From Methylococcaceae bacterium (GTDB lineage: Bacteria > Pseudomonadota > Gammaproteobacteria > Methylococcales > Methylomonadaceae), in assembly GCA_003155565.1 (NCBI GenBank), contig PMDM01000406.1, positions 1-5,425 of the forward strand: a stretch of 5,425 nt of DNA. The letters run 5' to 3'. Position 1 is the first letter of the stretch. Every line of letters begins with the position of its first letter. Positions 1-4,297 of the stretch are shown in pieces. The notes under the pieces are model-generated. The model saw only the letters and a program-made list of their open reading frames with translations, made no database searches and had not been told where the DNA came from. The translations under genes were made by a program, and so were the position numbers.

Positions 1-47
1 ATAAGCATCAGGATAAGAATTACGAGTAAGATTGTACCAATTGACAT
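1..47 (-). CDS. DUF3309-like small membrane protein, N-terminus only
   Basis: Only the first 15 codons are inside the window, reading MSIGTILLVILILML; the gene continues past the left edge. The start is set by AGGAG at 55-59, seven bases before the ATG. The M-S-x-G-T-I-L-L opening followed by an unbroken aliphatic run matches what I know of DUF3309 proteins, which are about 50 residues long, have two short hydrophobic stretches around a central W/P/G-rich turn, and have no known function. The rest of the protein is not visible, so the family call rests on the N-terminus alone. It lies downstream of the DUF3096 gene on the same strand, with a REP-like block between them. I see no copy of the shared dyad promoter directly in front of it, so it may be transcribed from the DUF3096 promoter or from a weak promoter of its own. 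Confidence 0.55.
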   Translation of the reverse strand, partial: MSIGTILLVILILML

Positions 48-126
48 GGTAGCGCTCCTGTTAAAGAAAAAACGTTTAAACTGAAAACTATGTAAAAAGC
101 GTGGCCTTGCCCTTAAGGAAACTTTG

Positions 127-236
127 AACGGGTTGATTCCGCCCATGGTTCGACAAGACTCTCCTGAGCATAGCCGAAGGACTCGCCACGAAACGGAATC
201 AACCCGTTATCGTTCGTCCTGAGCTTGTCGAAGGAA
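127..236. repeat. REP-like intergenic repeat block with 15-bp inverted ends
   Basis: A perfect 15-bp inverted repeat, AACGGGTTGATTCCG at 127-141 and its complement at 194-208, encloses a GC-rich core. A second inverted pair, TTCGACAAG at 149-157 and CTTGTCGAA at 224-232, crosses the first. The element TCCTGAGC...CGAAGGA occurs twice in direct orientation (about 162-181 and 217-235), once with ATAGC and once with TTGT in the middle. Elements of this type are widespread multi-copy intergenic repeats in gammaproteobacteria, including methanotrophs, and are probably mobilised by REP-associated tyrosine transposases; that link is background knowledge, as no transposase is present here. Sitting between two minus-strand genes, the folded RNA could act as a 3' stabiliser or attenuator. 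Confidence 0.75.
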
Positions 237-279
237 GCCTCTCGAGAAACTTATTCAGAGATTCCTTCAGGGCGATCTC

Positions 280-420
280 TCACTTGATGCTATGGCCCAT
301 TAGCCCCAAGACACCCACGACGATCAAATACACGGCTACAAAATAATTTAAGAATCGTGGCACCAGTAAAATTAATATTCCCACCACAAGTGCCAGTAGG
401 GGTTCGATTGCGATATTCAT
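280..420 (-). CDS. DUF3096 family small membrane protein
   Basis: The protein has 46 residues, beginning MNIAIEPLLALVVG. It is almost entirely hydrophobic, with one membrane segment at about residues 5-21, a short Pro-Arg turn (VPRFLNY), a second segment at about 25-42, and a polar tail ending GHSIK. This length and the pattern of two helices split by a P-R-x-L-N-Y turn are characteristic of DUF3096, an inner-membrane family of unknown function. An in-frame ATG exists 26 codons upstream at 498, but it lies inside the promoter dyad. The start at 420 is chosen because AAGGAG stands six bases before it. Transcription is expected from the dyad promoter at 455-500, giving a leader of about 28 bases. 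The next gene downstream is the DUF3309-like ORF, beyond the REP block. No clear intrinsic terminator follows. Confidence 0.85.
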   Translation of the reverse strand: MNIAIEPLLALVVGILILLVPRFLNYFVAVYLIVVGVLGLMGHSIK

Positions 421-426
421 TGAGTT

Positions 427-432
427 CTCCTT
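427..432 (-). promoter_or_regulatory. Ribosome binding site deciding the DUF3096 start
   Basis: AAGGAG on the minus strand lies six bases before the ATG at 420. The longer in-frame start at 498 has no such site and overlaps the promoter, so the short 46-residue form is the real product. Confidence 0.85.
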
Positions 433-454
433 AAATGGTAAACGGCTTAGAAAT

Positions 455-500
455 AGCTTAACGGTAAAAGCGGACGCGGTCTGTGCGGTATAGAACATAA
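455..500 (-). promoter_or_regulatory. Dyad promoter copy 1 (DUF3096 gene)
   Basis: Read on the minus strand: the core TGTTCTATACCGCACA (497-482) is followed by GAC, an 18-base spacer, and TAAGCT (460-455) as -10 box. The start of transcription would be near 448. The core centre (489.5) is 41.5 bases upstream of that point. CAGACC, 17 bases before the -10, could serve as a weak -35. The block after the -10 (TAAGCTATTTCTAAG, then CCGTTTA) is nearly the same as in the ompA copy at 3023-3069, so similarity extends over about 60 bases. The -10 and start site are inferred from conservation, not measured. Confidence 0.7.
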
Positions 501-550
501 GCCCGCTGTCAACGAAAAATAGCCATCAAATTCTTGATAGTTGATGTGGC

Positions 551-590
551 GGATGATTTTCAGTCGCCAGTAAGGTGTTGAAAATCATCC
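551..590. repeat. Perfect 12-bp inverted repeat
   Basis: GGATGATTTTCA at 551-562 and its exact complement TGAAAATCATCC at 579-590 are separated by 16 bases. It lies just beyond the stop of the DUF1207 remnant (610) on the minus strand. There is no T-run after the stem on either strand, so it is not a textbook intrinsic terminator. It could be a 3' hairpin that stabilises or ends the BON-lipoprotein transcript, or a protein-binding site. A shorter inverted pair, CATCAA at 524-529 and TTGATG at 541-546, is next to it. The remaining 501-609 holds no gene that I can support. Confidence 0.6.
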
Positions 591-609
591 TGTAAACAAC
601 TGTCTTGTG

Positions 610-863
610 TTAGAAGTGGTAATGCGCTCCCAAGCTGATATATTCCATTTTATTTTTATACAACTGCCCACTAGGCGAGCAGCCGTTGTAGTATTCCACA
701 AGAATCTGAAGCTTTCTGTCTAAGACTTGTAAATTATCAAACTCAACGCCTGCACTGGCTGATATGCCGTACTCCAGTTATTTTCATCAAAACTCTTGAA
801 GTCAGCGATAATAATTGGCCGCAGCATAATGCCCAGAACAGTCATAAAACGTAAATTAGCCAT
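610..863 (-). pseudogene. Truncated, frameshifted DUF1207-type gene remnant
   Basis: Reading the minus strand from 863 gives MANLRFMTVLGIMLRP, then IIIADFKSFDENNW, near 774. The frame then shifts by one base, and from 771 the other frame reads YGISASAGVEFDNLQV, LDRKLQILVEYYNGC, SPSGQLYKNKMEYISLGAHYHF and stops at 610. The E-N-x-W, S-A-G-V-E-F, R-K-L-Q-I-L-V-E-Y-Y, S-P-x-G-Q and G-A-H-Y-H-F landmarks form the C-terminal end of DUF1207 proteins as I remember them; full members are several hundred residues long and of unknown function. Only about the last 75-85 residues remain, and a frameshift lies near 771-777. The first ATG overlaps the stop codon of the BON lipoprotein (TAATG), so this debris sits at the end of that transcript. 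A short translated product from 863 is possible but would be unrelated after the shift. Confidence 0.7.
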
Positions 864-1480
864 TATTTTTTACTCGATTCGGTAACGCTTACAATCAGGT
901 TAGTTTCCACAGCTTTCACATTCTCCTGACTACGGGCGACTTCTATTGCTCTAGCAATATTTTGCTCGGTATCAACTGTGCCGCTCAACACCACAATGCC
1001 TTTGTTTGTTGTTACATCGATATGGGATGCACTAAGCCAGGAACTGCCTAAGATCGCTGCTTTGACCTTTGTGGTAATAACCGAGTCATCGATATATTCT
1101 CCGGCTGTTTCAGATTTTTCGATTACCGACTCCTTTGCGCCTTCAAGTTTTTCTTCTGATTTTTCTGTCGCTTCATCAATTTTGTCCCCGGCTTTTTCTA
1201 ATGCTTCTTTAGAGGCATCAGCCGATTCCTCCATGTATTCTTCGGCTTTATCGGCCTTCTCATCCAATGACTCTTTTGCAGCCTCAATTTTTTGATCGGC
1301 CTTTTTAGTTGCTTGCTTAATTTTTTCCCCAGCGTTTTCAGCCGCACGATCCATTCTTTGCCCTGCCTTTTCTGATGAGCCATCTGGGCAACCCGCCAAT
1401 CCCAGAACGGCTGATAAGCAGGACATCACAAGAACTCTCTTTATTATAAATTTTTGCTTGTATAAGCTTGTTGATTTCAT
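863..1480 (-). CDS. Lipoprotein with coiled-coil repeats and C-terminal BON domain
   Basis: A 205-residue envelope lipoprotein. Residues 1-30 form a signal peptide with basic residues, a hydrophobic core (VLVMSCLSAVLGL) and the lipobox LAGC, with Cys31 the expected lipidated residue. Residues 35-128 are rich in Glu, Lys and Ala with no Pro, and should form a long helix or coiled coil. This part contains an internal duplication: residues 51-82 align with 98-129 at an offset of 47, with 17 of 32 identical. Residues 129-198 are a BON domain (YIDDSVITTKVKAAIL ... GIVVLSGTV ... NVKAVETNL), a fold thought to bind membranes or other envelope parts, as in OsmY. An in-frame ATG at 1537 was rejected because AAGGA (1488-1492) lies seven bases before the ATG at 1480 and the longer form would bury the signal peptide. 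The dyad promoter at 1597-1642 precedes it, with a leader of about 110 bases. Confidence 0.9.
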   Translation of the reverse strand: MKSTSLYKQKFIIKRVLVMSCLSAVLGLAGCPDGSSEKAGQRMDRAAENAGEKIKQATKKADQKIEAAKESLDEKADKAEEYMEESADASKEALEKAGDKIDEATEKSEEKLEGAKESVIEKSETAGEYIDDSVITTKVKAAILGSSWLSASHIDVTTNKGIVVLSGTVDTEQNIARAIEVARSQENVKAVETNLIVSVTESSKK

Positions 1481-1596
1481 GGGCTTTTCCTTTGGGTAGT
1501 TTCTTTTATGAGCATTTGGTATTTTTCTTCTCGTCAAATTTGAGAATTAAGAAAAGACTTTAAAGATCAAGCGCTGTGCGCTGAAAACTCAGTTAG

Positions 1597-1642
1597 AGCT
1601 TAGCAATAAGTTCTGGTTTTGTCTGTGCGTTATCGTACATAA
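1597..1642 (-). promoter_or_regulatory. Dyad promoter copy 2 (coiled-coil BON lipoprotein gene)
   Basis: Read on the minus strand: core TGTACGATAACGCACA (1639-1624), then GAC, an 18-base spacer, and TAAGCT (1602-1597). The -10 context GCTAAGCTCTAA is reminiscent of the sigma-S -10 (KCTAYRCTTAA), which is an inference only. CAGACA stands 17 bases before the -10 as a possible -35. The inferred start is near 1590 and the dyad centre is at -41.5. Just inside the transcript lies a small hairpin, AGCGC-TGT-GCGCT (1570-1582). The promoter lies downstream of the ompA terminator, so the two genes are separate units. Confidence 0.7.
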
Positions 1643-1692
1643 AAACTCAGCAACTATTAGAAGATAGTATCCGACGCTATCATACCGAAGAC

Positions 1693-1720
1693 AAAAAAAC
1701 CCGCCGTGAGGCGGGTTTTT
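1693..1720 (-). terminator. Intrinsic terminator of the OmpA-family gene
   Basis: CCCGCC (1700-1705), a GTGA loop and GGCGGG (1710-1715) form a GC-rich stem flanked by A7 on the left and T5 on the right, so the structure is symmetrical. On the minus strand it follows the stop codon of the OmpA-family gene by 44 bases and ends in a run of seven U. It could work in both directions, but no plus-strand gene ends here. Confidence 0.93.
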
Positions 1721-1764
1721 GTTAAGGACTACATAAGGAAGGTTTTAAGCATATCCTTAATGGT

Positions 1765-2817
1765 TTAAGGTCCCCAAACCAGTTCAACGCGGCGGTTTTG
1801 TGATTTGCCTGCTTCTGTGCTGTTGTCAGCAATCGGCATATCTTCACCATAACCGTGGGCAGTCAGCCTGTTGGTCACGCCCTTCATGCTGAGGTAATCA
1901 GCAACGGATTGCGAACGTTTTTGTGACAGGCGCATATTGTATTTGTTGCTGCCTTCACTGCTGGTATGCCCACGCACTTCGATATCATTCTTTTGTGGGT
2001 ATGCGATCAGGTTTTCTGCAACACCATCAAGTACGGTCATTGCGCCTGGAGTCAACTGTGCAGAATCATACTCAAAATTAACGCCTTTCAGCTCAAGGCT
2101 TAATGGGCAACCTTCCGCATTGACCTTGCTGCCTGCCATTGTTCCAGGGCAGGTATCTATACAATCATTAACGCCATCGGAATCTGAGTCTAAAGTTGAG
2201 CAATCGGCAACAGGTTCCGGTGCGGCAGCTTTAGGTTTTGGCCCCAAAGGGATCACAAAACCAACGTTAACAACCATGTCGTGATATTCGTCTGTGCCGC
2301 CCACTGGCGTCAAATGGGCGTTCAGGTTGTTGTTGTAGCGGTAACGTACGTCACTGCGGAACAAGAGGTTATCACAGAATTCATAGGTAAAGCCCGCGCC
2401 CGCTTCACCAAGGATGCCAACTCCACTACTGCCACGGACATTGCTGTTCATGCCGCCTGCTGCAATAACGGTGTAAGGGGAGAACTTGTCACGCCATAAG
2501 TAGTATTGCAAATCCGCAGTACCGCCAGCGAGATCCCATTGGCCATTTCTTTGTGGGGAACGATTGGTTTGATCGTCAAAACCGTTATAGAAGCCTCTCA
2601 ACTCAACGTTGAAATGCTCATCAATGATCTTGCCAAAGCCTATGCCAGCGCCATAACCGCTATCAAAAGATGAGTTTCTATCGCCACCCGGATTTACATA
2701 CGAACCGAAAGGCGCGACATACCAACGGTTATCTAGGTACTGATCGGCAGCATGAGCTATTGGCAGGAAACCCACGCTGGTTAGTGAAGCAATGGCGAGT
2801 AATTTTTTTTTCAACAT
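1765..2817 (-). CDS. OmpA-family outer-membrane protein with TSP3-type linker
   Basis: A 350-residue outer-membrane protein expected to link the outer membrane to peptidoglycan. Residues 1-23 are a signal peptide (MLKKKLLAIASL ... AHA, cut before A24). Residues 28-191 alternate polar and aromatic residues in the manner of an eight-stranded beta-barrel and end with VVNVGFVIPL. A Pro/Ala linker (193-203) leads to a calcium-binding thrombospondin type-3-like repeat, LDSDSDGVNDCIDTCPG (209-225), containing two of four nearby cysteines (206, 219, 223, 237). Residues 240-350 form the OmpA C-terminal domain (NFEYDSAQLTPGA ... GHTSSEGS ... LSQKRSQSVADYL ... GYGEDMPIADN ... NRRVEL). The position matching E. 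coli Asp271, which binds diaminopimelate, is Ser286, whereas the matching Arg (Arg301) is kept. Start: AAGGA precedes ATG by about eight bases. It has a dyad promoter at 3023-3069, a leader of about 200 bases and its own terminator. Confidence 0.93.
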   Translation of the reverse strand: MLKKKLLAIASLTSVGFLPIAHAADQYLDNRWYVAPFGSYVNPGGDRNSSFDSGYGAGIGFGKIIDEHFNVELRGFYNGFDDQTNRSPQRNGQWDLAGGTADLQYYLWRDKFSPYTVIAAGGMNSNVRGSSGVGILGEAGAGFTYEFCDNLLFRSDVRYRYNNNLNAHLTPVGGTDEYHDMVVNVGFVIPLGPKPKAAAPEPVADCSTLDSDSDGVNDCIDTCPGTMAGSKVNAEGCPLSLELKGVNFEYDSAQLTPGAMTVLDGVAENLIAYPQKNDIEVRGHTSSEGSNKYNMRLSQKRSQSVADYLSMKGVTNRLTAHGYGEDMPIADNSTEAGKSQNRRVELVWGP

Positions 2818-3022
2818 GATATTTTCCTTTAAGTGTAATAAAAAATGGGAAACTATAAAAACACATCATTGTGTTAGCAATTCCAAATAGCTATGTAACT
2901 CGTTTAATTAATGAAACCGGCTTTGAAGGCAAACAGTGAATTGTGCCTTTTCCGATTCCATAAAGGCATCCCCTATAAAACACGCATTACCGTAAGTGGT
3001 GTTGTTAAACGGCCTCAGAAGT

Positions 3023-3069
3023 AGCTTAATCGCAACATAAGCCGTTAGTCTGTGCGGTAACACACATAA
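3023..3069 (-). promoter_or_regulatory. Dyad promoter copy 3 (OmpA-family gene)
   Basis: Read on the minus strand: core TGTGTGTTACCGCACA (3066-3051), then GAC, a 19-base spacer, and TAAGCT (3028-3023), followed by ACTTCTGAGGCCGTTTAA. This tail is close to that of copy 1. The inferred start is near 3016 and the dyad centre is at -42.5. The leader to the ATG would be about 200 bases, unusually long compared with copy 1, and may carry hairpins. Confidence 0.7.
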
Positions 3070-3161
3070 CAACCTTGTGGACGAAGATATTTGTGCAACT
3101 ATTTAAAAGTATTTCTCAAATTCATTGCACATGATGTTTTAGCCTATCCAAATACGCGTTC

Positions 3162-3183
3162 GACACACTTTGGACACACTTTG
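3162..3183. repeat. Two tandem 11-bp units between divergent promoters
   Basis: GACACACTTTG is repeated exactly twice without a gap (3162-3172, 3173-3183) and is followed by GAGG. One unit per helical turn would place two identical protein contacts on the same DNA face, about 55 bases upstream of the dyad at 3227. A simple slippage duplication is equally possible. Confidence 0.75.
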
Positions 3184-3223
3184 GAGGAATAGGCATTTAC
3201 CACCTACAGAATTCATCCTGCTT

Positions 3224-3270
3224 TTATGTGCGATAACGAACAGACTAATCTCTGGTGTTGCAGCTAAAGT
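3224..3270 (+). promoter_or_regulatory. Dyad promoter copy 4 (short BON lipoprotein gene)
   Basis: On the plus strand: core TGTGCGATAACGAACA (3227-3242), then GAC, a 19-base spacer, and TAAAGT (3265-3270) as -10. The inferred start is near 3277 and the dyad centre is at -42.5. This is the only copy on the plus strand, and it serves the only plus-strand gene of the shared set. The -10 differs from the other three (TAAGCT) at two bases. Confidence 0.65.
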
Positions 3271-3389
3271 ATCCCCAAGGTTTTAGACAACCCCAGTTTC
3301 TACACGACACTTAGACCTCGGTAGAGGAGACTTATCCATATTTATATTTGGTTACCTGTTGGTATAAGTACTTGATTGGGGACTTAGTC

Positions 3390-3452
3390 ATGAAAGCCCT
3401 TAATTATATTTTTTCGCATTACTGGAGATTTACTCATGAAACACTTTATTAG
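3390..3452 (+). CDS. Possible 20-codon leader ORF overlapping the BON gene start
   Basis: The ORF reads MKALNYIFSHYWRFTHETLY and stops at 3452, 17 bases into the BON lipoprotein gene, in another frame. GGGGA (3379-3383) lies six bases before its ATG. It contains the ribosome binding site of the BON gene, so its translation could couple to or interfere with BON initiation. Nothing marks it as conserved, and it may be chance. Confidence 0.25.
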   Translation: MKALNYIFSHYWRFTHETLY

Positions 3453-3750
3453 ATTAATTTCGGCATTTTTTATGGTTCTGACCTTATTGATTGCCGCAGG
3501 TTGCGCGTCAACGCCAAAGCACGAGGGAACGGGGGAATATGTTGACGACAGTGTACTCACCACCAAGGTTAAAGCAGCCATATTGGAAGATCCTAGTTTG
3601 AGTTCGGCTGAGATCAACGTTGAAACCTTCAAGGGCGAGGTTCAATTGAGCGGCTTTGTAACTTCCCGTGCCGCTATTAGCAAAGCGATTGAAGTTACCC
3701 GCGCTGTCAACGGTGTAAGAACAGTCAAGAATGATATGCGTCTCAAATAG
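3436..3750 (+). CDS. Short BON-domain lipoprotein
   Basis: A 104-residue envelope lipoprotein. Residues 1-22 are a signal peptide with Lys/Arg near the start, a hydrophobic core (FFMVLTLLI) and the lipobox AAGC, so Cys23 is the expected lipidated residue. After a short linker, residues 34-103 form one BON domain (EYVDDSVLTTKVKAAILED ... FKGEVQLSGFV ... AIEVTRAVNGVRTVKNDM). The opening of the domain is almost the same as in the long BON lipoprotein of this window, so the two are paralogues differing by the coiled-coil spacer. TGGAGA lies about nine bases before the start. It is followed after 14 bases by a broken DUF883 copy, with which it probably shared an operon. BON lipoproteins usually serve envelope integrity and respond to osmotic stress; that role is by family, not seen here. 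Confidence 0.92.
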   Translation: MKHFIRLISAFFMVLTLLIAAGCASTPKHEGTGEYVDDSVLTTKVKAAILEDPSLSSAEINVETFKGEVQLSGFVTSRAAISKAIEVTRAVNGVRTVKNDMRLK

Positions 3751-3764
3751 AACAGAGAACCGTC

Positions 3765-3994
3765 ATGGGCATCACAAACAAAGCAGCTAATTCTGGATAT
3801 CAGGCTTTCGATAAAATTCCAGTGCAACTAATCAGGCCGCAGAAGCACTCGGCAAAAAAGGCGAGCAGCTTAACAATGCCGGGCAGTGTTTGATTAAAAA
3901 TTGCCGAAGTTATGTCCGGGACAAGCCAGTGACGCCGCTGAGTATCGCGGTAGCAGTAGGCTTTTGGCTGAGCCGCCTGTCAAGTGACTGTTGA
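3765..3994 (+). pseudogene. Frameshifted DUF883/YqjD-type gene copy
   Basis: From ATG 3765 the first frame reads MGITNKAANSGYQAFDKIPVQ and ends at a stop at 3893. From 3830 the -1 frame reads NQAAEALGKKGEQLNNAGQ, CLIKNCRSYVRDKPVT, PLSIAVAVGFWLSRLSSDC and stops at 3994. That frame aligns with the intact gene just downstream (KGEQLLNAEQ, MKNCQRYVRDNPVTSLGIAV, GFLLSRL), so this is a tandem paralogue broken by an indel at about 3823-3830. The heptamer A AAA AAG at 3854-3860 is in the first frame exactly as needed for a -1 shift into the second frame, so some full-length product is conceivable. Homology in the second frame begins before the heptamer, which favours mutation over programmed shifting. 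A single-base assembly error is another explanation. Confidence 0.82.
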
Positions 3995-4019
3995 ACTTTT
4001 AAACATCATTAATCCAAAC

Positions 4020-4038
4020 GCCGCAAGTGACATGCGGC
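4020..4038 (+). other. Hairpin between the DUF883 copies
   Basis: GCCGCA (4020-4025) and TGCGGC (4033-4038) pair around a seven-base loop, followed by TTCATTAACT. The weak T content makes it a poor intrinsic terminator. It may partly separate the BON/pseudogene transcript from the DUF883 operon or protect a 3' end. Confidence 0.4.
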
Positions 4039-4064
4039 TTCATTAACTAACAGGAGAGACCACC

Positions 4065-4283
4065 ATGGAAATTGCAGACAAAGTATCTGATTTCGCACAT
4101 GAAGCTGGCGATAAAATCACCAGTGCAAAGGAAGCGATTAGCGATAAAGGCGAGCAATTGTTAAATGCCGAACAGCGGTTGATGAAAAATTGTCAGCGTT
4201 ATGTCCGCGACAACCCCGTAACGTCACTGGGTATCGCAGTAGCGACCGGCTTTTTGCTGAGCCGCCTGGCTAGCGGTCGTTAG
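4065..4283 (+). CDS. DUF883/ElaB-YqjD family C-tail-anchored membrane protein
   Basis: The protein has 72 residues. Residues 1-40 are charged and helical (MEIADKVSDFAHEAGDKITS ... KGEQLLNAEQ). They are followed by the family signature NCQRYVRDNPVTSLGIAV and a single glycine-rich membrane helix (about 54-69, GIAVATGFLLSRLA) ending with SGR. In E. coli, YqjD and ElaB have this layout; they anchor in the inner membrane by the C-terminus and bind ribosomes in stationary phase under sigma-S control. This protein is shorter than YqjD (about 100 residues) because the N-terminal helix is reduced. AGGAGA stands eight bases before the ATG. The next gene is YqjE-like, as in the E. coli yqjD-yqjE order. 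A broken tandem copy lies just upstream. I leave the symbol empty because orthology with yqjD rather than elaB cannot be settled. Confidence 0.88.
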   Translation: MEIADKVSDFAHEAGDKITSAKEAISDKGEQLLNAEQRLMKNCQRYVRDNPVTSLGIAVATGFLLSRLASGR

Positions 4284-4297
4284 GCTGCCATAAGATT

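Larger units (their letters stand above)
2818..3435. other. 618-bp divergent regulatory region, no supported gene
   Basis: No coding sequence of convincing quality was found. From left to right it holds: the ompA leader, including a possible hairpin TGCCTTT (2944-2950) / AAAGGCA (2962-2968); dyad promoter copy 3 facing left (3023-3069); an inverted pair TGTGCAA (3092-3098) / TTGCACA (3125-3131); two exact tandem 11-bp units GACACACTTTG (3162-3183); dyad promoter copy 4 facing right (3224-3270); and a leader of about 158 bases before the BON lipoprotein gene, with a 20-codon ORF (3390-3452) overlapping its start. Confidence 0.7.

Noticed and set aside
257..280. AGAGAT/ATCTCT hairpin at the end of the DUF3096 gene as terminator
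   Set aside because: The stem is six bases, AT-rich, with a 12-base loop, touches the stop codon and has no T-run.
421..498. N-terminal extension of the DUF3096 protein from the ATG at 498
   Set aside because: The extension is translated from the promoter dyad and leader; AAGGAG directly before 420 marks the real start.
978..1295. 105-codon plus-strand ORF rich in Ser/Phe/Ala
   Set aside because: It is the antisense of the Glu/Lys/Ala coiled-coil part of the BON lipoprotein; the composition is forced by the opposite strand and it has no ribosome binding site or domain.
1937..2499. Plus-strand ORFs across the OmpA-family gene (1937-2284, 2281-2499)
   Set aside because: They are antisense shadows of a well-supported gene, with no recognisable family and no leader signals.
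3384..3632. Minus-strand ORF opposite the short BON lipoprotein
   Set aside because: The plus-strand reading has a lipobox, a BON domain and a ribosome binding site; the minus reading has none.
3854..3860. Programmed frameshifting as the main explanation for the split DUF883 copy
   Set aside because: Homology in the second frame begins upstream at about 3830, so the break happened before the heptamer; kept only as a possible partial rescue.
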